From the NCBI GenBank assembly GCA_040902925.1, contig JBBDWJ010000136.1, positions 1-5,334 of the forward strand: a stretch of DNA of 5,334 nt, written 5' to 3'. Made by a program: the position numbers and the translations under genes. Each line of letters begins with the position of its first letter. Positions within the stretch are counted from its first letter, which is position 1. Shown here one piece after another: positions 1-4,900 of this stretch. The notes under the pieces were generated by a model. That model did no database searches, was not told the DNA's origin, and saw nothing but the letters and a program-made list of their open reading frames with translations. Origin of the DNA: JBBDWJ01 sp040902925. Lineage in GTDB: Bacteria > Acidobacteriota > Terriglobia > Bryobacterales > UBA6623.

Positions 1-62
1 TAATTCGTCGGCCTGAATAGGTGTAGATGATTGCCCATCCGGTCCGCATCTAGCTTCCGAGA
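1..62. other. Left edge, no gene recognised
   Basis: These 62 bases precede the heptamer array that follows dinB. I see no start codon with a ribosome binding site, no hairpin and no recognisable gene end. The piece is too short to tell whether it belongs to a neighbouring gene outside the window. Confidence 0.4.
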
Positions 63-150
63 CCTGACACCTAACACCTGACACCTAACACCTGGCACCT
101 GAAACCTGCTATCCACCTGGCGCCTGAAACCTGATACTTGGCACCTGTTT
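63..150 (+). repeat. Degenerate CCTGACA heptamer tandem array after dinB
   Basis: Twelve 7-bp units can be read directly. Seven run from 63 to 111 (CCTGACA, CCTAACA, CCTGACA, CCTAACA, CCTGGCA, CCTGAAA, CCTGCTA). After a 4-base break (TCCA, 112-115), five more run from 116 to 150 (CCTGGCG, CCTGAAA, CCTGATA, CTTGGCA, CCTGTTT). CCTG is the most conserved part and the last three bases drift. The last unit shares one base with the dinB stop codon (150-152, TGA on the minus strand), so the array begins exactly where the gene ends. Because 7 is not a multiple of 3, the array cycles through all frames and gives spurious peptides. Copies of the same unit occur at 1407-1440 (opposite orientation) and 1527-1547. 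Confidence 0.9.
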
Positions 151-1397
151 CACTCGCCCGACGAATCCTCGCGCCGCCCCGGCAGGCTGGCTGGATTTTC
201 GTGGACGCGTTCGCGCCGGCCATGCTTCATCGCTGCCGCCAAGCCGACGGCGCCCTCGCCAAAGCGGTCGCGCAAGCGGTCGGCGGCCTCCATGACCCGG
301 CTCCACTTCTTGTGGCGGCCCATCTCGAGCAGCGGAAGCTGCCCCTGGTTTTTCTGGAGCAGTCCCACATGAACGCCCAGCAGCCGCACGGCGCGCGTGG
401 TATCCCAGTTTTGCCGGAACATCTCGCGCGCGGTATCGCGAATCACCGTGTCGAGCTGAGTCGCTTCCTCGATCGTTTTCGAGCGCGTGATGGTCGAGAA
501 ATCGGAGTAGCGCAGCTTCAGTTGGATGGTGTGGCCGAACAGTCCATACTCGCGCAGCCGCCTGCCGACGAGCTGCGAGAGCTTGGCCAGCGTCGCCTCG
601 AGCAGCGTGGCGTCCAAACTATCGCGCGTAAACGTCGTCTCGTGGCTCACCGATTTGGGTTGCTCGTGCGAGCCGATTTCACCTTGGAACCATGCGCCGC
701 TGTCGAGCCCGCGGGCCTTGCCGGCCAGCGCCAGTCCCATCTTGCCGAGGTTTTCTTCCAGAAACTGCGGATCGAGCTGACTCAACTGCCCGATGCGGTG
801 GATTCCGAAGTCGCGCAGGCCTTTCTGCGTCACTTTGCCCACTCCGGGGACTTTGCTGATGTCGAGCGGCGCCAGCAACTCGGCCTCGCAGCCGGGTTGC
901 ACCCACAGAATGCCGTTTGGTTTGGCGAGATCGGAGCTGATCTTGGCGATCAGCCGCGACGTGCCGATGCCGATCGAGCAGGGCAGATCGGTGCGCTCCC
1001 GGACGCGGTCGTGAAGTTTCCCGGCAGCAGTCAGCGGCCGCCCCAACAGGCGTTCCGAACCGGTCAGGTCCAGATACGCCTCATCGATCGAGACCATCTC
1101 GACTTGCGGTGAGAAATCGCGCAGGATCTCGTAGACGCGCTGCGAATAGTGGCGGTATCGCTCCGGGCGGCCAGGGATGAAGACCGCCTGCGGGCAAAGC
1201 TGATAAGCGGTGCGCAGCGGCATCGCCGAGTGGACGCCGAATTTGCGCGCCGCGTACGACGCCGCCGACACCACGCCGCGCTCGTTGGCGTTGCCGCCGA
1301 CAACGACCGGTTTCCCCTTCAGGCCCGGGTTATCGAGCTCCTCGACCGAGACGAAGAAAGCGTCCATGTCGAGGTGGAATATGGTTCTGGGGCCCAT
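150..1397 (-). CDS. dinB: DNA polymerase IV (Y-family translesion polymerase)
   Basis: This 415-residue protein is a complete Y-family polymerase. It extends DNA past template lesions at low fidelity, without proofreading, at stalled forks. The N-terminal motif FHLDMDAFFVSVE supplies metal-binding Asp10 and the probable steric-gate Phe15, matching Asp8 and Phe13 of E. coli DinB. SIDEAYLDLT gives the catalytic Asp105-Glu106 pair. SYAARKFGVHSAMP (about 47-60) is the conserved finger motif. A helix-hairpin-helix thumb follows (ISKVPGVGKVTQKGL, about 180-194), then the little-finger domain (about 245-350). QLPLLE (353-358) resembles the QLxLF beta-clamp motif. A basic tail of about 57 residues follows, containing RERVHENPASLPG. 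The ATG at 1397 begins MGPRTIFHLD, the usual position for the family. No Shine-Dalgarno sequence precedes it: the heptamer array at 1407-1440 starts 10 bases upstream. I found no convincing promoter or LexA site in the 150-bp gap to the glycosylase gene, so co-transcription with that gene is likely but inferred. Confidence 0.97.
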   Translation of the reverse strand: MGPRTIFHLDMDAFFVSVEELDNPGLKGKPVVVGGNANERGVVSAASYAARKFGVHSAMPLRTAYQLCPQAVFIPGRPERYRHYSQRVYEILRDFSPQVEMVSIDEAYLDLTGSERLLGRPLTAAGKLHDRVRERTDLPCSIGIGTSRLIAKISSDLAKPNGILWVQPGCEAELLAPLDISKVPGVGKVTQKGLRDFGIHRIGQLSQLDPQFLEENLGKMGLALAGKARGLDSGAWFQGEIGSHEQPKSVSHETTFTRDSLDATLLEATLAKLSQLVGRRLREYGLFGHTIQLKLRYSDFSTITRSKTIEEATQLDTVIRDTAREMFRQNWDTTRAVRLLGVHVGLLQKNQGQLPLLEMGRHKKWSRVMEAADRLRDRFGEGAVGLAAAMKHGRRERVHENPASLPGRREDSSGE

Positions 1398-1406
1398 GTT
1401 TTGAGG

Positions 1407-1440
1407 CAGGTATCAGGTGTCGGGTGTCAGGTGTCAGGTA
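1407..1440 (-). repeat. CCTGACA heptamer array upstream of dinB (opposite orientation)
   Basis: On the plus strand the units are CAGGTAT, CAGGTGT, CGGGTGT, CAGGTGT and a partial CAGGTA, in perfect 7-bp register. Read on the minus strand this is the same CCTGACA-type unit as at 63-150, so dinB is flanked by arrays in inverted orientation. The array ends 9 bases before the dinB start codon and occupies the place where a ribosome binding site would be expected. Confidence 0.88.
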
Positions 1441-1544
1441 TGAAGTCCCCGGTCTCGGGAGCTTTCCTTGAAGCGAGTGAACAATGCCGTTGGCCAGGGT
1501 CAGGTCGCATGTTGAATTCGCCTCCGTCTGGCACCCGACACCTG
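1414..1544. repeat. Inverted repeat bracketing the glycosylase-dinB gap
   Basis: Bases 1414-1426 (CAGGTGTCGGGTG) and 1532-1544 (CACCCGACACCTG) are perfect reverse complements over 13 bp. Allowing one mismatch, 1414-1430 pairs with 1528-1544 at 16 of 17 positions. Both arms include the same variant unit (CCCGACA instead of CCTGACA), so the match is more specific than two arrays of the same family would give by default. The arms enclose about 100 bp in which I recognise no gene. In a minus-strand transcript they could form a long stem with its loop between the two genes. Confidence 0.75.
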
Positions 1545-1547
1545 CTC
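1527..1547 (+). repeat. Short CCTGACA heptamer array after the glycosylase gene
   Basis: Three degenerate units in register: TCTGGCA, CCCGACA and CCTGCTC. The array stops one base before the glycosylase stop codon (1548-1550, TGA on the minus strand). This is the same position relative to a stop codon, and the same orientation, as the array after dinB. Confidence 0.7.
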
Positions 1548-2219
1548 TCACCGGCTCACGAACTCATTGTCTTTGATGTGGAAGCGGAGTGGAAGGTCCT
1601 TGCTCACCGAAATCCCGATGCGTTTGGCAACGACGATTTCGTTAGGGACCGTATTTTCGAATTCACGAACCTGCAGCGTCCCTTGCGTGAGGTCGCAGCC
1701 ATAGTGTTGGCGAGTGATGCCCATGGCGAGGGTGAGCTTGCCTGGTCCCGAGGTCAAATCTCGCAAACGGCGTGCGGCCGGCCGACGCTTTTTCATCTCC
1801 TCGATGCCCGCGACAGGCTCGAGCGCGCGAATCAGTACACACCCTGCCGTTCCGTCCTGCTCGCAGACGAAATTCAGGCATTCATACATGCCGTATATGA
1901 AATAAACGTAGGCGTGGCCCGGCGGGCCGAACAGCACTTTTGTTCGCGGCGTGAGACCTCGGGCCGCGTGCGCCGCCAGATCTCCGCCGCCGAGGTAGGC
2001 CTCGGTCTCGACGATCCTGCCTGCCAGGGTATGGCCGTCGAGTTTGTGTACGAGCACTTTTCCGAGCAGATCGCGAGCGACTTCGGTTGCCGGCCGGGCG
2101 AAGAAGGCGCGGGCCAGCGGGCGGCTTCCCATCTGATGCCAGGTTTTGGCGCTCTTCGAGGGAGATTTCGCTTTCGCGCTCACGCTGAGGTTGCGAAGTC
2201 GTGGCAGTGACGATGCCAT
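1548..2219 (-). CDS. mpg: 3-methyladenine DNA glycosylase, AAG/MPG family
   Basis: A monofunctional base-excision glycosylase that removes alkylated and deaminated purines such as 3-methyladenine and hypoxanthine, leaving an abasic site. The protein matches the human AAG fold from about residue 31 to the end. GRIVETEAYLG gives Glu73 and Tyr75, matching human Glu125 (activates water) and Tyr127 (stacks on the flipped base). LAAHAARG gives His84 (human His136), YVYFIYGMYECLN gives Tyr109 (the intercalating Tyr159) and Asn116 (Asn169). CVLIRALEP, TSGPGKLTLAMGI and the C-terminal LPLRFHI...NEFVSR are further family signatures. From Met1 it has 223 residues. The first 29 (Ser/Lys-rich, MASSLPRLRNLSVSAKAKSP) are outside the family domain, and Met30 (MGSRPLARAFFARP, start 2132, 194 residues) fits the usual length better. 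Neither start has a clear Shine-Dalgarno sequence, so the start is uncertain. The gene follows DUF2085 after 118 bp and precedes dinB by 150 bp. Family assignment is firm. Confidence 0.94.
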   Translation of the reverse strand: MASSLPRLRNLSVSAKAKSPSKSAKTWHQMGSRPLARAFFARPATEVARDLLGKVLVHKLDGHTLAGRIVETEAYLGGGDLAAHAARGLTPRTKVLFGPPGHAYVYFIYGMYECLNFVCEQDGTAGCVLIRALEPVAGIEEMKKRRPAARRLRDLTSGPGKLTLAMGITRQHYGCDLTQGTLQVREFENTVPNEIVVAKRIGISVSKDLPLRFHIKDNEFVSR

Positions 2220-2337
2220 GGAATGAATTCTATCCTGCGGCTGTTTCGGGGTGCGGGCCCCGTGTGGTCAGGCGAACCCTGTACCAACAGAAGAACCTGG
2301 TAGCGGGCAAGACACCCCGTGACACAGGACCGGAAGC

Positions 2338-2841
2338 CTATCCCGGAGCTGAGCCCGGGCGCGCCAGCCATCGAGGGCCGTGCCGGGGCGCCCACGGCAG
2401 CACGACCGCGCCGACGCTTGCGCCGAGGAAGAGCCCGGTCAACCAGCGGAATCCGTTCGAGACGGGCGCGAGACCCGTGAATTCGACAAGCCAGGTCGCT
2501 GCCACCAACGCCAGCGCGGCAGCGATCGTTTTGGGTGGCAGGGGAAAAGCGGCCAGCGCCGCTAGCAGCAGACCCGCGTAGACGCCGAGACATCGCGCGC
2601 AGACTCCTAGCGGATGACCCTGAAGTTGCCAGGTACGCTCAGGCTGCTGGTGGCAAAACGGCTCGAGCACCTCGTGGAGAAACCACCCTTCCGGCCGCGC
2701 GGCGGAGGCCGCTATGGGAGCGGCGACGGCCGCTGCGAGTATGGCCGCCGACCAAAACAGCAGCGCGGCGCGCAGAAGGGCGTTGGTTTGCACTGCTGCC
2801 GTGGCGTTGTCGCTATGAGGGTCTGGCGGTGCGGTCGGCAT
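2338..2841 (-). CDS. DUF2085 family integral membrane protein
   Basis: A 167-residue predicted inner-membrane protein of unknown function. The family hallmark is present: a Cys-His-Gln motif (CHQQPERTW, residues 63-71) followed by GVCARCLGVYAG (79-90), so Cys63, His64, Cys81 and Cys84 could form a metal or redox site near the membrane face. That role is inference; no activity is established that I know of. I see about four hydrophobic segments, near residues 22-44, 84-100, 105-123 and 133-150. The N-terminus is short, polar and proline-rich, and the C-terminus is Arg/Pro-rich. The ATG at 2841 lacks an evident Shine-Dalgarno sequence. A 9-bp-stem hairpin (2859-2880) lies 17 bases upstream, so the gene may depend on read-through or on a signal I cannot see. 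It sits alone between repeat-rich and short gaps, and its neighbours do not suggest a role. Confidence is high for the family and low for any function. Confidence 0.86.
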   Translation of the reverse strand: MPTAPPDPHSDNATAAVQTNALLRAALLFWSAAILAAAVAAPIAASAARPEGWFLHEVLEPFCHQQPERTWQLQGHPLGVCARCLGVYAGLLLAALAAFPLPPKTIAAALALVAATWLVEFTGLAPVSNGFRWLTGLFLGASVGAVVLPWAPRHGPRWLARPGSAPG

Positions 2842-2858
2842 GGTTGTCGGCGGCTGGT

Positions 2859-2881
2859 GGACAGACAGGATTGTCTGTCCC
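2859..2881 (+). repeat. GGACAGACA hairpin repeat, copy 1
   Basis: Arms GGACAGACA (2859-2867) and TGTCTGTCC (2872-2880) pair over 9 bp around a GGAT loop. Including the following C, the 23 bases are identical and in the same orientation as 3234-3256. It lies 17 bases upstream of the DUF2085 start. From memory this is a very common intergenic repeat in Acidobacteria and some related phyla, with the spurious translation DRQDCLS. Confidence 0.88.
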
Positions 2882-2941
2882 TGGAGTTTGGCTCTTTCGA
2901 TGCGCCGCTGCAGGCGGATGGGGGAGCGCGAAGCGAGGGGA

Positions 2942-3228
2942 GTCGCCTTCAGGCGGCTTCCTCCCGACCAAGTCGGGCATAGACCGGTTGTTTACGGCCG
3001 GTAGAGTTACGGTGTTCCTGCGGCGGCCCGTGGGACGCCGGGGCGGGTTCCTGTTCCTGCTCCCAGCCCGCTTCAAGCGGGCTTCCCGTTCCTTCGCTTC
3101 CGCTCGTCTCGCGTTCCCTTTCGAAAGACCGCTGAAAGCGGCCTAGACACGATTCGGTGGCCGCCCAACCGGCCGTAAACGACCGGGCTAAAACCCGGCT
3201 TCGCCGGGCAAGGCCCGTGAACGGGCCT
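2942..3228. repeat. Composite element: two inverted hairpin modules around 3085
   Basis: The left arm (about 2942-3002) and right arm (about 3168-3228) carry the same three hairpin positions in mirrored order. The inner sequences 2984-3002 and 3168-3186 match as reverse complements at 18 of 19 bases. The middle hairpins, CCCGACCAAGTCGGG (2963-2977) and CCCGGCTTCGCCGGG (3194-3208), match at 12 of 15 bases after reverse complementing; one stem pair changes A-T to G-C on both sides, a compensatory change. The outer hairpins both close on a TTCA/TGAA loop (2944-2955 and 3211-3228). All three pairs share a centre near 3085. The middle holds two more hairpins, AGCCCGCT-TCA-AGCGGGCT (3065-3083) and CCGCT-GAA-AGCGG (3129-3141). 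This resembles a REP/MITE-type non-coding element; no transposase is present. Confidence 0.65.
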
Positions 3229-3256
3229 ACCAAGGACAGACAGGATTGTCTGTCCC
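3211..3256 (-). terminator. Two stem-loops just after the acyl-CoA dehydrogenase gene
   Basis: On the minus strand the acyl-CoA dehydrogenase stop codon (3259-3261, TAA) is followed after 3 bases by a 9-bp stem (3234-3255), then after 5 bases by AGGCCCG-TTCA-CGGGCCT (3212-3227 core). There is no T-run after either stem, so this is not a textbook intrinsic terminator. The stems could still stabilise the mRNA 3' end or help stop transcription. Confidence 0.35.
3234..3256 (+). repeat. GGACAGACA hairpin repeat, copy 2
   Basis: These 23 bases are identical to 2859-2881 in sequence and orientation, including the asymmetric GGAT loop. The repeat ends 2 bases short of the acyl-CoA dehydrogenase stop codon at 3259. 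The two copies are 375 bp apart and together bracket the hairpin-rich gap. Confidence 0.88.
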
Positions 3257-3258
3257 AC

Positions 3259-4428
3259 TTAGACGAACGCTGCAATGCCGGTGACTCGCTGCCCGAGCAC
3301 GAGTGTATGGATGTTGCGCGTTCCCTCGTAGGTGTTCACCGTTTCGAGATTCGCCATGTGCCGGAAGACCGGGTACTCGTCGGTGATGCCGTTGGCGCCC
3401 AGCAGATCTCGCGCCCGGCGTGCGACTTCCAGCGCCATCCAAGCGTTGTTGCGCTTCAGCAGCGAGATCTGCGAGTGGTGCAGTCGACCCCGAGACTTCA
3501 GAAGCGCGACGTGGTGGGCGAGCAATTGTGCCTTCGAAATCTCGGTGATCATCCAGGCCAGTTCGCTCTGCACCAGTTGGTGCGAGGCGATCGGCCGGTT
3601 GTCGAACTGCTTGCGCAATGTCGTGTATTCGCGAGCGGATTCGAAACAGTCCAGCGCCGCGCCGATCGCTCCCCAGCCGATTCCGAAGCGGGCTTGCGTC
3701 AGGCAGCCGAGAGCCGCTTTCAGGCTCGATGCTTCGGGAAGCGCGTTTGTGGCCGGAATGCGGCAGTCCGCGAACGAGAGGCTTGAGGTCACCGACGCCC
3801 GCATCGACCATTTGTTGTGCAGGTCTGACGTTTCGAAGCCCGGCGTGCCTTTTTCGACCAGAAAACCCCGGATCTGCTCGCCTTGCCGCGCCCAGATGAT
3901 GGCGACATCGGCGACGCTGCCGCTGGTGATCCAGGTCTTTTCGCCGTTGAGCACATAGCTGCCGCCGTCGCGGACCGCTTTGGTCAACATTCCGGCGGGG
4001 TTCGAGCCGAACCCGGGTTCGGTGAGCCCGAAACAGCCCAGCGCCTTGCCCTGCTGCATGAGTGGCAGCCAGCGCTTTTTCTGCTCGTCGCTGCCATACG
4101 CGTAGATGGCGTACATGGAGAGGCTGCTTTGCACCGAGACAAAGCTGCGCAGGCCGCTATCGCCGCGCTCGAGCTCCTGCATGATGAGCCCGTACTCGAT
4201 GTCGCTCATGCCGGCGCAGCCGTACCCTTCGAGATTGGCGCCAAAAAAACCGAGCTCGGCCATCTCGGCGATGAGGTCGCTGGGGAATGTGGCTTCCCGA
4301 AAATGCTTCGTGATGACCGGCAGCACGCGGTCTTCGACGAACTGGCGGGCCGTTTGGCGCACCAGCCGTTCCTCTTCGCTCAGAAGCGAATCGAAATCGA
4401 TCAGATCCGGGCTAGGCAAGGCGGACAT
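3259..4428 (-). CDS. gcdH: Acyl-CoA dehydrogenase, glutaryl-CoA dehydrogenase type
   Basis: A 389-residue FAD enzyme predicted to oxidise and decarboxylate glutaryl-CoA to crotonyl-CoA and CO2, passing electrons to electron-transfer flavoprotein. This step belongs to lysine, tryptophan and aromatic-acid breakdown. Similarity to human glutaryl-CoA dehydrogenase, recalled from memory, runs along the whole protein: YGCAGMSDIEYGLIMQELER, SVQSSLSMYAIYAYGS, LGCFGLTEPGFGSNP, NGEKTWITSG, SLLKRNNAW, ARDLLGANGITDEYPVFRH and the catalytic-base motif NTYEGTRNIHTLVLGQ, with Glu368 matching human Glu370. Glu87, Arg94 and Ser95 sit where human residues that hold the glutaryl carboxylate lie, which favours this substrate over a simple acyl chain. 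One departure is GFGSNP where the human enzyme has NSGSDP. An upstream in-frame ATG at 4488 exists, but I chose 4428 because AGGAGG lies 4 bases before it and MSALPSPDLIDFDSLLSEEE starts the family fold. No pathway partner is present in the window. Confidence 0.93.
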   Translation of the reverse strand: MSALPSPDLIDFDSLLSEEERLVRQTARQFVEDRVLPVITKHFREATFPSDLIAEMAELGFFGANLEGYGCAGMSDIEYGLIMQELERGDSGLRSFVSVQSSLSMYAIYAYGSDEQKKRWLPLMQQGKALGCFGLTEPGFGSNPAGMLTKAVRDGGSYVLNGEKTWITSGSVADVAIIWARQGEQIRGFLVEKGTPGFETSDLHNKWSMRASVTSSLSFADCRIPATNALPEASSLKAALGCLTQARFGIGWGAIGAALDCFESAREYTTLRKQFDNRPIASHQLVQSELAWMITEISKAQLLAHHVALLKSRGRLHHSQISLLKRNNAWMALEVARRARDLLGANGITDEYPVFRHMANLETVNTYEGTRNIHTLVLGQRVTGIAAFV

Positions 4429-4432
4429 GAAC

Positions 4433-4438
4433 CCTCCT
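4433..4438 (-). promoter_or_regulatory. Ribosome binding site of gcdH
   Basis: AGGAGG on the minus strand, 4 bases before the ATG at 4426-4428. It decides the start in favour of 4428 over the in-frame ATG 60 bases further upstream, which has no such site. Confidence 0.75.
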
Positions 4439-4494
4439 GGCTTGCGAGCGCCCTTTCTTCGGCATCGCGAACGGCTGGCGGCTCTCAAAGGATC

Positions 4495-4503
4495 ATCATA
4501 TCA
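4495..4503 (-). promoter_or_regulatory. Candidate extended -10 promoter of gcdH
   Basis: On the minus strand the sequence reads TGATATGAT, an extended -10 (TG-N-TATGAT, five of six bases of TATAAT). No good -35 box lies 15-18 bases upstream, as is usual for extended -10 promoters. Transcription would start near 4488, leaving a leader of about 60 bases before the ATG at 4428. Confidence 0.4.
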
Positions 4504-4534
4504 ACGCCTTACCGTCAGTTCCCGTGCGAAAGTC

Positions 4535-4553
4535 CGCCCGATGCATTCGGGCG
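4535..4553. promoter_or_regulatory. 19-bp palindrome upstream of the gcdH promoter
   Basis: CGCCCGA-TGCAT-TCGGGCG has perfect 7-bp arms. It lies 34 bases beyond the candidate -10 on the minus strand. The size and position would suit the operator of a dimeric regulator, for example of the TetR or MarR type that often controls acyl-CoA genes, but no regulator gene is in the window. It could also be a simple hairpin. Confidence 0.45.
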
Positions 4554-4802
4554 TTAGGATGGTGGCCGGAGGTCGCGGCCCAGAGTCCACCCCGTTTCAA
4601 GTCGTGGCCTGGTTGCAATCGCCCGCCGGTGCATGTGAGTGCCAACCTGCGTCAGCGCCGCGGCTGGCGATGGCAATTGCCCCGATTCGCTTGCGATTCT
4701 CGCCGGGGATAGTTGGGGCCAGCAGCGGAATCCAACCGATTCACGCGTTCCGAGGGAGCCCGCAAGACTGTTTCGAGGCCAGAATTTGTCGAGGAATCCG
4801 AA

Positions 4803-4843
4803 AAGAGTAGTATGTCTTTGGTTCATGTCGAGCTACTACTCTT
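4803..4843. promoter_or_regulatory. Inverted repeat immediately upstream of the pilin promoter
   Basis: AAGAGTAGTA (4803-4812) and TACTACTCTT (4834-4843) are perfect 10-bp inverted arms separated by 21 bases, so their centres are 31 bp apart (about three helical turns). The downstream arm ends 6 bases before the -35 box of the pilin promoter. A binding site for an activator or a looping regulator is a reasonable reading; an RNA hairpin is the alternative. Confidence 0.5.
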
Positions 4844-4849
4844 GGTGGA

Positions 4850-4878
4850 TTGATGCAGGTTGCGTTTCCAGTTATGAT
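4850..4878 (+). promoter_or_regulatory. Sigma-70-type promoter of the pilin gene
   Basis: TTGATG (4850-4855) and TATGAT (4873-4878) are separated by exactly 17 bp. They match the consensus boxes at four of six and five of six positions. Transcription would begin near 4885, giving a leader of about 20 bases that contains the Shine-Dalgarno sequence. Confidence 0.65.
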
Positions 4879-4892
4879 TCAACCATCGGTTG

Positions 4893-4900
4893 GGAGGAGA
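4893..4900 (+). promoter_or_regulatory. Ribosome binding site of the pilin gene
   Basis: GGAGGAGA lies 4-7 bases before the ATG at 4905. This settles the start: the in-frame TTG at 4890 would lie upstream of, and overlap, this site and is unlikely to be used. Confidence 0.8.

Larger units (their letters stand above)
2842..3258. other. Gene-free, hairpin-rich gap between two genes
   Basis: This 417-bp stretch contains no coding region I can support. Open frames through it have no family motifs and change character at each palindrome. It is almost entirely small palindromes: two identical 23-bp copies at 2859 and 3234, and seven others at 2944-2955, 2963-2977, 2983-3002, 3065-3083, 3129-3141, 3194-3208 and 3211-3228. 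It separates the acyl-CoA dehydrogenase stop codon from the DUF2085 start. Confidence 0.8.

Noticed and set aside
63..150. CRISPR array
   Set aside because: The 7-bp units are directly contiguous with no spacers, so this is a tandem repeat and not a CRISPR.
138..1112. Long plus-strand open frame (324 codons) opposite dinB
   Set aside because: It is antisense to a clearly conserved polymerase; high GC keeps the opposite frame open. It has no family motif and begins inside the heptamer array.
1433..1513. Minus-strand mini-ORF of 26 codons (MRPDPGQRHC start) between the glycosylase and dinB
   Set aside because: A GGAGG lies 10 bases upstream, but the frame ends inside the heptamer array and nothing supports its being coding.
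1398..1547. LexA (SOS) box upstream of dinB
   Set aside because: GTTC and GAAC fragments are present, but none has the spacing of the known GAAC-N4-GTTC, GTTC-N7-GTTC or CTG-N10-CAG types in a convincing form.
1149..2210. Plus-strand open frame of 353 codons across dinB, the heptamer arrays and the glycosylase
   Set aside because: It runs antisense to two conserved genes and reads through repeats (translated VSGVGCQVSG). This peptide type is a typical artefact of heptamer arrays.
2247..2262. CGGGG/CCCCG hairpin between DUF2085 and the glycosylase as a terminator
   Set aside because: Only a 5-bp stem, and on the transcribed strand it is followed by AAACAG rather than T residues.
2535..3146. 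Plus-strand open frame of 203 codons over DUF2085 and the hairpin-rich gap
   Set aside because: It is antisense to DUF2085 in its first half and made of palindromes in the second, with no domain visible.
3883..4557. Plus-strand open frame of 224 codons opposite gcdH
   Set aside because: It is the antisense shadow of a well-conserved acyl-CoA dehydrogenase and has no recognisable motif.
4844..4870. Sigma-54 type -24/-12 promoter for the pilin
   Set aside because: GG and GC pairs occur, but their spacing is 9 or 13 instead of 10 bases. The TTGATG-17-TATGAT promoter fits better.
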